A DNA stretch of 64,000 bases from Gracilimonas sp. (GTDB taxonomy: Bacteria > Bacteroidota > Rhodothermia > Balneolales > Balneolaceae), in the NCBI RefSeq assembly GCF_014762685.1, contig NZ_JABURM010000006.1, positions 422,384 through 486,383 on the forward strand. Reading direction: 5' to 3'. Shown piece by piece: positions 52,462-61,721 of this stretch. Both the position numbers and the translations under genes were made by a program. Numbering within the stretch: position 1 is the stretch's first letter; each line of letters begins with the position of its first letter. Below the pieces are notes generated by a model that had not been told where the DNA came from, did no database searches, and saw only the letters and a list, made by a program, of their open reading frames with translations.

Positions 52462-52791
52462 ATGCTTTCTCATACTCAACATATCGATACAATCGTGATG
52501 TCTGAGGTGGAAGTAGAGGAAACGACGGAAACTAAAACTGAGGAAGAAGTCGAAGAGGAGATTCAAACCCCCTGGCGGCTAATTCTTTATGATGACGACG
52601 TTCACACTTTTGATGAAGTGATTTCTCAGCTTATGAAAGCTACCGGATGCAGTTTATCTGAAGCGGAAGACATGACATGGAAAGTTCATAATGATGGGAA
52701 AGCACTGGTGCATGAAGGGGAGTTTGAAGAATGCCTCCGTATTGACAGCGTACTAAAAGAAATTCAATTGGTTACTGAAATAAAAGGATAA
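52462..52791 (+). CDS. clpS: ATP-dependent Clp protease adaptor ClpS
   Basis: A 109-residue (or 97, from the ATG at 52498) protein. An acidic N-terminus precedes the ClpS core: [41 protein letters not shown] and the C-terminal strand. The YDDD and His-containing motifs line the N-degron pocket that recognises aromatic or Leu N-termini and delivers them to ClpA. The first ATG lies 3 bases past the purS stop, the second gives a conserved-looking shorter N-terminus; I prefer neither strongly. It is inserted between two purine genes with only 3-4 base gaps. Confidence 0.93.
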   Translation: MLSHTQHIDTIVMSEVEVEETTETKTEEEVEEEIQTPWRLILYDDDVHTFDEVISQLMKATGCSLSEAEDMTWKVHNDGKALVHEGEFEECLRIDSVLKEIQLVTEIKG

Positions 52792-52795
52792 AATA

Positions 52796-53494
52796 ATGGC
52801 CACATTTGGCGTAGTAGTATTTCCCGGCTCTAATTGCGATCATGATGCATATCATGCCATGAAACATGTCATGAACTCAGAGGTGAAATTCCTTTGGCAT
52901 AAAGAAATGGATCTCTCGGGAGTTGATTTTTTGATTATCCCCGGCGGATTTTCGTATGGAGATTATCTCCGGTCCGGTGCCATCGCCCGCTTCTCCCCAA
53001 TTATGCAGGAAGTGGTGAAATTCGCTGAAAAAGGAGGGCCGGTAATGGGAATTTGTAATGGATTTCAGATTTTACTTGAGGCCGGACTTATTCCCGGAGC
53101 CATGATGCACAATGAAAAGCTTAAGTTTATTTGCAAGAATGTTTTTGTTCGGGTAGAATCTACTGATTCTATTTTCACAAATACTTTAAAGAAAGGAAGT
53201 GTTTTAGATATCCCTGTTTCTCACGGTGAAGGAAATTACTTCATAGATGATGATGGATTAAAGTCACTTCAGGACAATGATCAGGTTTTGTTCAGGTATT
53301 GTGATGTCGAAGGAAAATTAACTAAAGAAGCGAATTTTAACGGCTCTATCGATCATATAGCCGGGATTTGCAACTCGAAGAGAAATGTTTTGGGAATGAT
53401 GCCTCATCCCGAACGAGCAATGGAAAAACTTTTAGGTTCCGAAGACGGAAAACCAATTTTTGAATCCATCCTCAATTCACTTTCGATTGCTTAA
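52796..53494 (+). CDS. purQ: Phosphoribosylformylglycinamidine synthase subunit PurQ (glutaminase)
   Basis: A 232-residue class I glutamine amidotransferase. The nucleophile Cys is in [15 protein letters not shown] at about residue 86, the His and Glu in [12 protein letters not shown] near the C-terminus. It supplies ammonia from glutamine to FGAM synthase. [14 protein letters not shown] opens the protein as in the family. It is 4 bases downstream of clpS and 12 before lptB. Confidence 0.96.
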   Translation: MATFGVVVFPGSNCDHDAYHAMKHVMNSEVKFLWHKEMDLSGVDFLIIPGGFSYGDYLRSGAIARFSPIMQEVVKFAEKGGPVMGICNGFQILLEAGLIPGAMMHNEKLKFICKNVFVRVESTDSIFTNTLKKGSVLDIPVSHGEGNYFIDDDGLKSLQDNDQVLFRYCDVEGKLTKEANFNGSIDHIAGICNSKRNVLGMMPHPERAMEKLLGSEDGKPIFESILNSLSIA

Positions 53495-53506
53495 AAGCAA
53501 GCTATA

Positions 53507-54262
53507 ATGATTACTGAAACACAACCGAAATTGATGTTGCACAGCGAAGGACTGGTGAAGCGTTATCGAAAACGTACGGTTGTGGATGATGTATCTATTA
53601 ATGTTAGCCAGGGGGAAGTGGTTGGTTTATTAGGCCCAAACGGGGCGGGTAAAACAACAACTTTTTATATGATGGTGGGGTTAGTTCGGCCAAATGCCGG
53701 TAAAATTTTCCTAAATGATAAAAACCTGACCCGGGAACCCATGTACAAACGAGCCCGAATGGGAATTGGATATCTGTCCCAGGAGGCCAGCGTTTTTAGA
53801 AGCCTTACTGTACGCGAAAATCTTGAATCTGTTCTTCAGTTCTTATCGATTCCCCAAAAAGAAATAGACCTGAAGGTTGACAAGCTTATTGAAGAATTTG
53901 GGCTCCATAAAGTGGTAGATAGCAAAGGTTACAGTTTGTCCGGAGGAGAGCGGAGACGCACGGAAATAGCCCGTGCTTTAGTAACCGATCCGAAATTTAT
54001 ACTGCTGGATGAACCTTTTGCAGGTGTGGACCCCATTGCAGTTGAAGATATACAGGAGATAGTATCAGGGTTGCGACATCAGAATATTGGAATTTTAATT
54101 ACAGATCATAATGTGCATGAGACATTGGCCATTACAGACCGCGCCTATCTTATGTTTGAAGGAAAAATACTAATGGAAGGTTCGGCAGACCGTTTGGCTG
54201 AAGACGAAAAAGCTAAAGACCTGTATTTGGGCAAACAATTCAAATTAGACCGTTACACCTGA
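53507..54262 (+). CDS. lptB: LPS export ABC transporter ATP-binding protein LptB
   Basis: A 251-residue ABC ATPase. Walker A is GPNGAGKT near residue 41, the Q loop lies in [15 protein letters not shown], the signature is [16 protein letters not shown] and Walker B is [16 protein letters not shown]; the switch His is in [12 protein letters not shown]. The SQEASVF and DEPFAGVDP variants are LptB hallmarks. It powers LptFG to extract lipopolysaccharide from the inner membrane. The other lpt genes are not in the window. It follows purQ on the plus strand. Confidence 0.96.
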   Translation: MITETQPKLMLHSEGLVKRYRKRTVVDDVSINVSQGEVVGLLGPNGAGKTTTFYMMVGLVRPNAGKIFLNDKNLTREPMYKRARMGIGYLSQEASVFRSLTVRENLESVLQFLSIPQKEIDLKVDKLIEEFGLHKVVDSKGYSLSGGERRRTEIARALVTDPKFILLDEPFAGVDPIAVEDIQEIVSGLRHQNIGILITDHNVHETLAITDRAYLMFEGKILMEGSADRLAEDEKAKDLYLGKQFKLDRYT

Positions 54263-54277
54263 GAATAACAACATCCT

Positions 54278-54598
54278 ATGAAATCGATTACTGTTCATGA
54301 ATTAAATAAGAAAAAGGAAAACGAAGAATCTTTTTTTTTACTGGATGTTCGTGAATATCACGAATATTTGGTATCCAATATTGGAGGGCATCATATTCCC
54401 TATAATGATCTTGAAAGCAGAATGAATGAAATAGAAGAGTACAAAGATTCGAAGGTAATTGTAATGTGTCGCTCCGGAAATACAAGCAAAGATGCGGCTG
54501 AAACACTTCTTAACTCTGGATTCAAAAATGTTTTTAGCTTAGAAGGCGGAATGAAAAAATGGGCTAAGGAGATTGATCCTTCACTTCCGGTAATATAA
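54278..54598 (+). CDS. Rhodanese-like domain protein
   Basis: A 106-residue single rhodanese domain with the sequence LLDVREYHEYLVSNIGGHHIPYNDL and the active-site loop VMCRSGNTSKDAAETL, whose Cys carries the persulfide in transferases. No other domain or signal is present, so it is cytoplasmic. It may move sulfane sulfur or act as a phosphatase-like regulator. It lies 15 bases after lptB. Confidence 0.93.
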   Translation: MKSITVHELNKKKENEESFFLLDVREYHEYLVSNIGGHHIPYNDLESRMNEIEEYKDSKVIVMCRSGNTSKDAAETLLNSGFKNVFSLEGGMKKWAKEIDPSLPVI

Positions 54599-54620
54599 AC
54601 CTTTAAATAGACTGCCTGCC

Positions 54621-56354
54621 ATGCCAAACTACTTCAAAGAAAAAGTTCTAAAGATCCTTTTTATATTTTTTATTGTTTTTTTAGCAAGCTGGCAGGGACT
54701 AAAAGCTCAAAATGATTCCTTCGATGTTTTATTAAAAAATGGTTACATATATGATGGGTCAGGAAACCCGTGGTTTAAAGCAGATATTGGAATTAAAGGA
54801 GAGAGAATACAACGAATTGGCGACCTTGAAAAAGCCTCTGCCTTAGAAGTGATTGATTTGTCGGGATTATATGTATCCCCTGGTTTTATTGATATTCATT
54901 CTCATGCCTATGGACCAATAGCTATGAAAGGAGGTATTGCTTCAGATGATGTGAGAAGAAGACAGGCCCCCAACTTGATCTCTCAGGGTATCACTACAAT
55001 TGTTGGGAACCATGATGGCCGGTCGGTTGATGAACCGTTTGATCAACAACTGGCAGAGCTTAAGGAAAAAGGTATTGGGGTAAATACGGCTCTCATGGTG
55101 GGGCACAATACAATCCGAAGTAAAGTGATGGGTGACGAGTATGAGAAGCCGGCTACTATAAGCCAGATCAAAGAAATGCAGGGGTTGGTTAGAAAGGCGA
55201 TGGAAGAAGGCGCTTTCGGAATGTCAGCCGGGTTAGAGTATTTTCCGGGCCGCTGGAGTAATACAGATGAATTAATAGCTCTTGTAGAAGAAATTACTCC
55301 ATTTGGAGGCGTTTACATTTCACACCAAAGGAGTGAAGCTAAAACACCGATGCTTTGGCTGCCAAGTGATAATACTCCAACTCCTCCAACTCTTTTGGAC
55401 GCAGTAGAGGAAACCATTGAAATAGGAAGACAAACAGGAGCGACCGTAGTAGCCTCTCATCTCAAGGCGAGAGGGTCAAATTTTTGGGGTGGAAGTATCG
55501 CCGCAGTATCACTGATTCAACAGGCAAGAGACCAAGGGGTGTCTGTTTACGCGGATCAATATCCTTATAATACCAGTGGAAGTGATGGCAATACCAGGTT
55601 GTTACCTCGGTGGGTTTTTGATTTTGAAAGGTTTGGATTGGAAGAAAGTGGATCACCAAATTATAACCTTCCTTTGAACAAAGTATTGGAGGCCCCGGAG
55701 TTAAGAACAGCTTTATATGAAGATATTAGACATTCCCTCGCTTACCGGGGAGGAGCGGAACGCATTGTAGTGTTTGAACATCCAGATTCTACTTACATTG
55801 GAAAAAGTATTAAAGAACTGGCCGGGTTAAATGAGATAGCTCCTGAAGATATGGTGATAGAATTGCAGCGGAGGGGCTTTCAAGATAGACCGGGAGGGGC
55901 AAGATTGAGAAGTTTTTCAATGCATCAAAATGATCTGGATGCTATAGCTAAGACAGACTGGACCGCTACCACCACCGATGGAATGATTACCCTGCCAGAA
56001 GATGGGCAGGATATTCACGCACGTTATTATGGAACATTTCCCAGAAAGATCCATAAGTATGCACTTATGGATGAGACCATTAGTGTTGCACATGCTATCC
56101 GCTCTTCTACCTCACTTCCTGCCCAAATTATGGGTATCGAGAATCGAGGATTAATTGAAGAAGGATATTACGCTGATCTGGTGGTATTTGATATGAATAC
56201 AATTCAGGATCTCTCCACTTTTTTTGAACCTCATCAACACTCAGCCGGTATTGAGTTTGTCTTTATAAACGGTAAGCAGGCATTGGCAAACGGAAAGCTT
56301 ACAAGGAATCTTTTTGGAAAAACTATCACTCCCAAAAACTCCCAAAATAAGTAG
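54621..56354 (+). CDS. N-acyl-D-amino-acid deacylase (D-aminoacylase) family amidohydrolase, exported
   Basis: A 577-residue protein with a signal peptide (MPNYFKEKVLKILFIFFIVF, ending LKAQ). The amidohydrolase fold opens with FDVLLKNGYIYDGSG and has the metal motif PGFIDIHSHAYG. Further ligands lie in VGNHDG, HQRSEAKT, SHLKARG and TTTDGMITLP. The C-terminal GIENRGLIEEGYYADLVVFD closes the composite beta domain. Relatives deacylate N-acyl-D-amino acids, and secreted ones may recycle cell-wall fragments. Convergent with rho 11 bases downstream. Confidence 0.93.
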   Translation: MPNYFKEKVLKILFIFFIVFLASWQGLKAQNDSFDVLLKNGYIYDGSGNPWFKADIGIKGERIQRIGDLEKASALEVIDLSGLYVSPGFIDIHSHAYGPIAMKGGIASDDVRRRQAPNLISQGITTIVGNHDGRSVDEPFDQQLAELKEKGIGVNTALMVGHNTIRSKVMGDEYEKPATISQIKEMQGLVRKAMEEGAFGMSAGLEYFPGRWSNTDELIALVEEITPFGGVYISHQRSEAKTPMLWLPSDNTPTPPTLLDAVEETIEIGRQTGATVVASHLKARGSNFWGGSIAAVSLIQQARDQGVSVYADQYPYNTSGSDGNTRLLPRWVFDFERFGLEESGSPNYNLPLNKVLEAPELRTALYEDIRHSLAYRGGAERIVVFEHPDSTYIGKSIKELAGLNEIAPEDMVIELQRRGFQDRPGGARLRSFSMHQNDLDAIAKTDWTATTTDGMITLPEDGQDIHARYYGTFPRKIHKYALMDETISVAHAIRSSTSLPAQIMGIENRGLIEEGYYADLVVFDMNTIQDLSTFFEPHQHSAGIEFVFINGKQALANGKLTRNLFGKTITPKNSQNK

Positions 56355-56365
56355 CAGAGAAAAGA

Positions 56366-57583
56366 TCAGGCTAAAGCAGCAATCTGATTCAGTAGCTCCT
56401 GATTGCTATCTGTATTCTTCAGTACTTTAAGAAGACCAAGCATAGATTCTTTTGGAGATTTCTTAAGCAGGTATCGCCGTACCATATTTCGCTCTTCCAG
56501 GGAATCTGTAATAAATTTGTGTTCATTCCTTGTCCCTGAAGCCGCGATGTTAATGGCCGGATAAATACGGTCATTTGACAATTCACGATCTAAAACCAAT
56601 TCCATATTCCCGGTCCCTTTGAACTCTTCAAAGATCAAATCATCCATTCTTGAATTAGTTTCAATTAAACAAGTGGCGATGATAGTCAAAGAGCCGCCAC
56701 CCTCAATTTTACGAGCGGAACCAAAAATCTTTTTTGGGATTTCAAGCGCACGGATATCCAAACCACCGGAAAGCGTTCTCCCGCTGTTGGTTTGAATAGC
56801 GTTATAAGCTCTCCCTAATCGTGTAAGAGAGTCAATTAGCAGAACGGCATCTTCACCCATTTCGGCTTTTCTTTTAGCATAGCCTAAGGCCATTTCGGTA
56901 ATGCGAATGTGACTTTGGGTTTGTTTGTCGTTTGAGGAGGCAAAAACTTCAGCCTGAGTAGTCCTAATAAAGTCTGTAACTTCTTCCGGGCGCTCATCCA
57001 CTAAAAGCACACTTACGTGAAGATCATCATAATTTTCATTTAATGACTTGGCGATCTTTTTTAGCAAAACGGTTTTACCGGTTCGGGGCGGTGCTACAAT
57101 AAGTGCGCGCTGGCCTTTGCCTATAGGGGCAACTAAATCCATCACTCGCATTTCAACATCATCGGCGTTAAAACCAAGTTTTATCCAATCAACGGGCATA
57201 ATGGGGGTCTGACGTTCAAAGCGACTGGATTTTGTCCAGGCCTCTACGGGTCTTCCGTTAATAACGTCTACATTAGCAACATGCTTGTGGCCTTTGTTGT
57301 CTTCTTCAAACTCACCTTCCAGAACCAGGCCCGGACGAAGATCCAGCTCTTTGACCTCTTCCGGTTTTAAAAAAGGATCTTGCGGCTGGTATGAAAATTC
57401 ATAATCAAGCTTGCGAATAAACCCCCATCCTTTCGAATTAATTTCCAGGACTCCGGCATAGCGACCGGCTACACCCTGATTATTTTTCCAGTGAAATTTC
57501 GGGATGAATACATTGTCCCCCTTGTTTCCGCGATTATTTCGCTTGTTCTTATTGCGGTTTTTATAATTTTTTTTACGTGCCAT
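56366..57583 (-). CDS. rho: Transcription termination factor Rho
   Basis: A 405-residue hexameric RNA helicase. A short basic tail (KKNYKNRNKNKRNNRGNK) replaces the long insertions of many Bacteroidota. The RNA-binding CSD-like domain is at about 35-115 (GVLEINSKGWGFIR). The ATPase holds Walker A APPRTGKT (about 164-171), Walker B AVLLIDSLTRLGRAYN, and the Q-loop region SGGLDIRALEIPKKIFGSAR. Walker A reads PPRTGKT, with the usual Lys-Ala before GKT changed to Arg-Thr; the catalytic GKT is kept. It ends transcripts that lack intrinsic terminators. Confidence 0.97.
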   Translation of the reverse strand: MARKKNYKNRNKNKRNNRGNKGDNVFIPKFHWKNNQGVAGRYAGVLEINSKGWGFIRKLDYEFSYQPQDPFLKPEEVKELDLRPGLVLEGEFEEDNKGHKHVANVDVINGRPVEAWTKSSRFERQTPIMPVDWIKLGFNADDVEMRVMDLVAPIGKGQRALIVAPPRTGKTVLLKKIAKSLNENYDDLHVSVLLVDERPEEVTDFIRTTQAEVFASSNDKQTQSHIRITEMALGYAKRKAEMGEDAVLLIDSLTRLGRAYNAIQTNSGRTLSGGLDIRALEIPKKIFGSARKIEGGGSLTIIATCLIETNSRMDDLIFEEFKGTGNMELVLDRELSNDRIYPAINIAASGTRNEHKFITDSLEERNMVRRYLLKKSPKESMLGLLKVLKNTDSNQELLNQIAALA

Positions 57584-57670
57584 TTACTTACTGCAATGTT
57601 GTTTAATCCTTCCCCCGGTATCGATAAGTGAAAACTAAAGATGTTTTTGTGTACTAAAAAGGAAGGAGAG

Positions 57671-57702
57671 AAAAAAGAGGTGCGGATTAATTATCCGCAC
57701 CT
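57671..57702 (-). terminator. Rho-independent terminator after the TPR gene
   Basis: AGGTGCGGAT (57678-57687) and ATCCGCACCT (57693-57702) form a perfect 10-bp stem with a TAATT loop. On the minus strand a T-rich run follows (57671-57676). It lies 50 bases past the TPR gene stop and shields rho from read-through. Confidence 0.85.
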
Positions 57703-57752
57703 GAATGTCTTAGTGGATGAGAAAAGATACAAATGTTTTTATTGATACCAAA

Positions 57753-59084
57753 TTATCGAACAGTAGTTGTTTCGTTAATCCAGCTATAACAGCTTCTTAA
57801 AGAGCCGTCAACAGTTATCTTTTGCCCATTTTCAAGATTCAATGTAAAGAATTTGTCTTCGGAATTAGGGGTAACGTCTTCATAAGTAGAAAGTTGTTGA
57901 TTTACGGTATTAGCAACCGAAGAATCAATATTCTTTGCTTTGTTTAAGTAGTCAATTACAAGCCAGTAAACCACTTTATCTTCGGCTTCAAGCTTGCGTC
58001 CTTCAGTACATTGTGTTACAGCCGCGCCGTAAATAGTGGCCATTTTTATATAAGCACGCCCATCATTAGGGTCGATGGCAAGAGCATCCTGAACATAGCT
58101 TTTAGCGGTACTCAGTTGCTCCAGGCTTATATGCATGTCAGCCAGTCTCAGGTACAAATCTTTCTTTTGAGCATCTTCAGAAGCTCTGTCAAGGGCTTCC
58201 TTATAGTACTTAACAGCATTGCTATAGTTTGCATTACTGCGGGCAAATTCAGCCAAATCTAATGCACTATCGTAGGTTGGCTCAAGCTCATTAATTTTAA
58301 GCTTTACTTCATTGAGTTTTTCCCGGTTATCCAGGTTTTCATAAGCAGATTCAAGGGCTTTCCATGCGTCAATATTTTCGGGATCTTCTTCCACAAGAGG
58401 AGAGAAATAGGCAATTTGTTCCTCAGGAGACCCTAAAATTTCTTGTTGCTTCTCTTCAATAAATTCAAGGGCATCGCCCTCTGCATGAGGTTTAACCTTA
58501 TCAATAAATGCCTGTGCGTCCTCTGTCCTGTCTTGTTTGATAATGTTATTCAGCGCTTGTCGCAGATAATAACCATCGCCCATATTAAGAGCGCGTTGAG
58601 GATCTAATTCAAACAGCTGTTCGTAGTCAGAATAAGCTTTTTGAAGCCCGTCATCCATGTTATTGTAATTTTCCTGATAAAATCGCCCCCTATCAAAAGT
58701 CAGGTCAAATTTTGCTTTTGGATCTTCTCCAAAAAGCTCTATTGCCTCATTAAGGACGGTCAGCGCGGAATCGACATATGCTCTTTTCTCACTAGGGTCT
58801 TCTTTGCTTCGAGCAATCTCTTGGTAAATCTTAGCCATGCGCTCGTATTGTGTTAGAAGGCTAAAACGTGGGTTTCCTTCAAGTTTTTCAGGTTTTGCAC
58901 AGATCATCCATCGCCCATAATCCAGGGCAAATTCATAATCACCGGATCTGTAATTTTCGTAAAAAATGGAATAGGCAGCTAACGGAGATAAACCACTTGG
59001 TGGCTCTGGGTTACAGTTTGCCTGAGCGTGTGTAAGGGGAGTGCTAACAAAAAGAATCCCTAAAAGCGTTATTAATTTTTTCAT
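57753..59084 (-). CDS. Exported TPR-repeat protein
   Basis: A 443-residue protein with a signal peptide (MKKLITLLGILFVSTPLTHAQ). Several tetratricopeptide repeats follow, for example around SDYEQLFELDPQRALNMGDG, AWKALESAYENLDNREKLNE, SNAVKYYKEALDRA and AKSYVQDALAIDPNDGRAY. Four cysteines in the mature protein suggest one or two disulfides. TPR proteins of this kind scaffold envelope complexes. It is the last gene of a minus-strand run that begins at malQ, separated from the barrel gene by 77 bases. No partner can be named. Confidence 0.85.
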   Translation of the reverse strand: MKKLITLLGILFVSTPLTHAQANCNPEPPSGLSPLAAYSIFYENYRSGDYEFALDYGRWMICAKPEKLEGNPRFSLLTQYERMAKIYQEIARSKEDPSEKRAYVDSALTVLNEAIELFGEDPKAKFDLTFDRGRFYQENYNNMDDGLQKAYSDYEQLFELDPQRALNMGDGYYLRQALNNIIKQDRTEDAQAFIDKVKPHAEGDALEFIEEKQQEILGSPEEQIAYFSPLVEEDPENIDAWKALESAYENLDNREKLNEVKLKINELEPTYDSALDLAEFARSNANYSNAVKYYKEALDRASEDAQKKDLYLRLADMHISLEQLSTAKSYVQDALAIDPNDGRAYIKMATIYGAAVTQCTEGRKLEAEDKVVYWLVIDYLNKAKNIDSSVANTVNQQLSTYEDVTPNSEDKFFTLNLENGQKITVDGSLRSCYSWINETTTVR

Positions 59085-59161
59085 CGGTCTTCGCTATTAT
59101 TAATGCTGTTAGTTATTAAAACTAAGCAGAATGTTTAATTATTATATTATAAATATTGTTT

Positions 59162-60478
59162 TTAGTTCAGTTTGGGTCTGCGAAACATAAATTCGGTTAA
59201 GTTAACTGACAAATTAAAGGCCCAAATTTTTTCTTTTATCAGATTATCAGAGGTAGTACCTCTCAGCCCATATTGAGCACTTAAACCAATAGAAGAATTT
59301 GAGAACGGTGAAATTATTCCTAAACCGGCAGAAAACCAAAGCGTATTAATATCGTGATTTTGGGATTTTAAGTGGCCGGAATCATAAGAAATACCACCAC
59401 TGTATCTAAAATTGGAAAAGAAACTGGTTGAATTTGTTCTATATGGGTGGTATTCACCGCCCAAACCTAATTTAGCCCTGTCAGAGAGTTCAAATGATTG
59501 ATTGTTGGTACTGATATTGGATTGAGCTTCACTCCACTGTTGCAGTTTTCCTTCAATAGAAAAGTTAACTACATAGCTTGGGTAGTAGCTCAGTCCTGCA
59601 TTAACCTCAAGGGGTAACCGGGCATTTCCGCCTATATTTTCATCAAGAATTACATCCCTTGTTTGTCCGTTGACCTCTCGTGCGCTTACGATCTGTTCTT
59701 TGGTAGAGATATCAAGCGGGAGGTTAAATGAAGATCCAATACTTAGCTTGTCTCTTGTTTTTAAAAGGTTCCGGAAAGTCAGCAGTGCGCCAAAGCGGTG
59801 GCTGAAAGCAGAGCCGGATATTTTAGAATTAGTATAGTTATAATCAAGGTCTTGCTGATTAAAAAACAATTCCTGGGAATTTTCCTGGGTTATAAATGCT
59901 AAAGATGGAGCATAACCAATGGCAATATTCTTGTTAATATTCCAGCCAAAACCAACCTCGAATTTGTTTATACCCCCCTTTCCGGTAATATCATAAGCAT
60001 ATTCAATAGTCTCGTTTTCAGAGGTGATCATGGAGGAAGTAGAAAAATATCGATAATTAGAACGGGTAGCGGGGTATAGAGAAGCAGAAACTCCAAAGCG
60101 TTCTCTTATAATAGGTAATGTAAGCTGCAAGTATCCGGCTTGTAAGTTAGAGTTAATACTTTCAGAGGTATTATCTACCGATTGATGTTGCGAAAGCTGA
60201 AAACCTGAAGAAGTGGTGGTATATGAGTTTTTACCCCATAAAGCAGGATTGCTCAGGCTAATTGACTGAGAATTGTCTAAAGAAACCCCTGATATGCCCA
60301 AGCTCAGTTCCCGTGCTGTATTATTTTCTGAGGGAAAGCCAACTCCAAACTGAGAATAAAAAGAACCGCTGTTACTTATACTTCTCCCATCAATTTGCCC
60401 AAAAGCTTGATTAAAAGTAAAGGCAAAGACGACTATAAAGGCTAAATAAAAGGGCTTATAAAGTTTAATTTTCTTCAT
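59162..60478 (-). CDS. FadL-like outer membrane beta-barrel protein
   Basis: A 438-residue protein with a signal peptide (residues 1 to about 27, ending AFGQ). The N-terminal part GISGVSLDNSQSISLSNPALWG resembles the hatch start of FadL/OMPP1 transporters (NNPA...-type motif), followed by many barrel strands such as FEVGFGWNINKNIAIGYAPS and a short C-terminal strand NLTEFMFRRPKLN. Function could be uptake of hydrophobic compounds, but no lipid genes adjoin. It overlaps the lipoprotein gene upstream by 14 bases, so the two are coupled. Confidence 0.78.
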   Translation of the reverse strand: MKKIKLYKPFYLAFIVVFAFTFNQAFGQIDGRSISNSGSFYSQFGVGFPSENNTARELSLGISGVSLDNSQSISLSNPALWGKNSYTTTSSGFQLSQHQSVDNTSESINSNLQAGYLQLTLPIIRERFGVSASLYPATRSNYRYFSTSSMITSENETIEYAYDITGKGGINKFEVGFGWNINKNIAIGYAPSLAFITQENSQELFFNQQDLDYNYTNSKISGSAFSHRFGALLTFRNLLKTRDKLSIGSSFNLPLDISTKEQIVSAREVNGQTRDVILDENIGGNARLPLEVNAGLSYYPSYVVNFSIEGKLQQWSEAQSNISTNNQSFELSDRAKLGLGGEYHPYRTNSTSFFSNFRYSGGISYDSGHLKSQNHDINTLWFSAGLGIISPFSNSSIGLSAQYGLRGTTSDNLIKEKIWAFNLSVNLTEFMFRRPKLN

Positions 60479-61682
60479 TCACTATCGTTGTAATAATTAA
60501 TTTTGGTCGTAGTTGTTGGGACGCAGATTGATTGTATAATGATGTAGACCGAAGGATGCCTGATGTAGATCCAAGGCCGATGAGAATTTCACTGTTGTTT
60601 TCTTGTCCAAAAAGTAAATTATTTAGATAATTTGTGACATTGGCCTTGTAGTATGGAGCATCCTGAGATTTAAAGCCAAAAAAAGCATGCTCTGATAACT
60701 GATATTGAAACTCTTTTTGAGAGGTGGTCGCAAGGTCTATATTGATAAAGTTAACATCAGGTCTGTAATGGCTAGTTGGCAAAGTTTGTGCTAACCCAAT
60801 GCTGTCTTCGTAAAGGACTAATTCTGCTTTTAGAATATTTGATGTTTGATGCTTATCCCGAATTTGTGAAAAAGGAATGTCTATTTTCATCATTTCTTCA
60901 ATCGTAGAATGAAGAGAAGTTTTAACAGCATTTTGAGGAACATTCGTCCGTTCTGAGTTATAAGCCCAGTTTCTAAGTCGTACAGCAGCAGTATCAGTCA
61001 TGCCTTCGTTTAATATAAGAAAGCGACTGTTTGAAGTATTTGGGAAAGATATTTTGTTGGTGTTACCTGTCGGGACAATTGCTAACCCATGGAATTCATA
61101 TTGGTAGAGAGAATCTATATTCGCTTCATCGCTATTCAAATAAGTTGCGTATTTATCCTTCCAGGAATCTGAAAGATCTACTATAATATTTTTTTCTTGT
61201 CCGATGGTAAAGCTGCCAATCTCGGTCCCCTCGTCATAAGTTAATTCAGAGTCAAGACGGTAGGAATTGCCTCTCCAAAGGGAAGTTATTTCATAGATAG
61301 AAAATTCAGAAACAGACAATGTATCTCCATAAGTATTGACACTATCCAATTGGATTTCAAGCTTTAAAGAAAAATTATTGCCTTCAATATTTAAACTGTC
61401 AGGAATATTTGGGTTCCGGATAGGCCTTACCAAGCCAGTAGTTTGAATATCTCCAAACATCTGATCTGAATATTTTCCGATGCTGATGGATTGTAAGTTC
61501 CCGGAATATCCCTGAAAGTTCTCAACTGCTATGTTGTCCAGGAACAAGGTGTCAATAACCGTAGTAGGCTCGTCAATATAACTATTGCCGACACTTCCAG
61601 GGTCCTCACATCCATTAAAAATTAAAATTAGCGTTAAAAGCGATATATATAAGGAAACAAAACCCTTATTTGGTTTGGTCAT
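60465..61682 (-). CDS. DUF4270-like surface lipoprotein
   Basis: A 405-residue protein with a lipoprotein signal (LILIFNGCEDPG, Cys at about residue 25). The mature part is beta-rich and shows the DUF4270 style: GNSYIDEPTTVIDTLFLDN, GKYSDQMFGDIQTTGLVRP, with later SFPNTSNSRFLILNEG and LRNWAYNSERTN. DUF4270 proteins in Bacteroidota lie beside the half-length GlgA, as here; their job is not known. It overlaps the following barrel gene by 14 bases, suggesting a lipoprotein-barrel pair. Confidence 0.8.
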   Translation of the reverse strand: MTKPNKGFVSLYISLLTLILIFNGCEDPGSVGNSYIDEPTTVIDTLFLDNIAVENFQGYSGNLQSISIGKYSDQMFGDIQTTGLVRPIRNPNIPDSLNIEGNNFSLKLEIQLDSVNTYGDTLSVSEFSIYEITSLWRGNSYRLDSELTYDEGTEIGSFTIGQEKNIIVDLSDSWKDKYATYLNSDEANIDSLYQYEFHGLAIVPTGNTNKISFPNTSNSRFLILNEGMTDTAAVRLRNWAYNSERTNVPQNAVKTSLHSTIEEMMKIDIPFSQIRDKHQTSNILKAELVLYEDSIGLAQTLPTSHYRPDVNFINIDLATTSQKEFQYQLSEHAFFGFKSQDAPYYKANVTNYLNNLLFGQENNSEILIGLGSTSGILRSTSLYNQSASQQLRPKLIITTIVNEEN

Positions 61683-61721
61683 TAAAAAAATATTTAAATG
61701 TTCTCTATCTAGTCTTTTATT

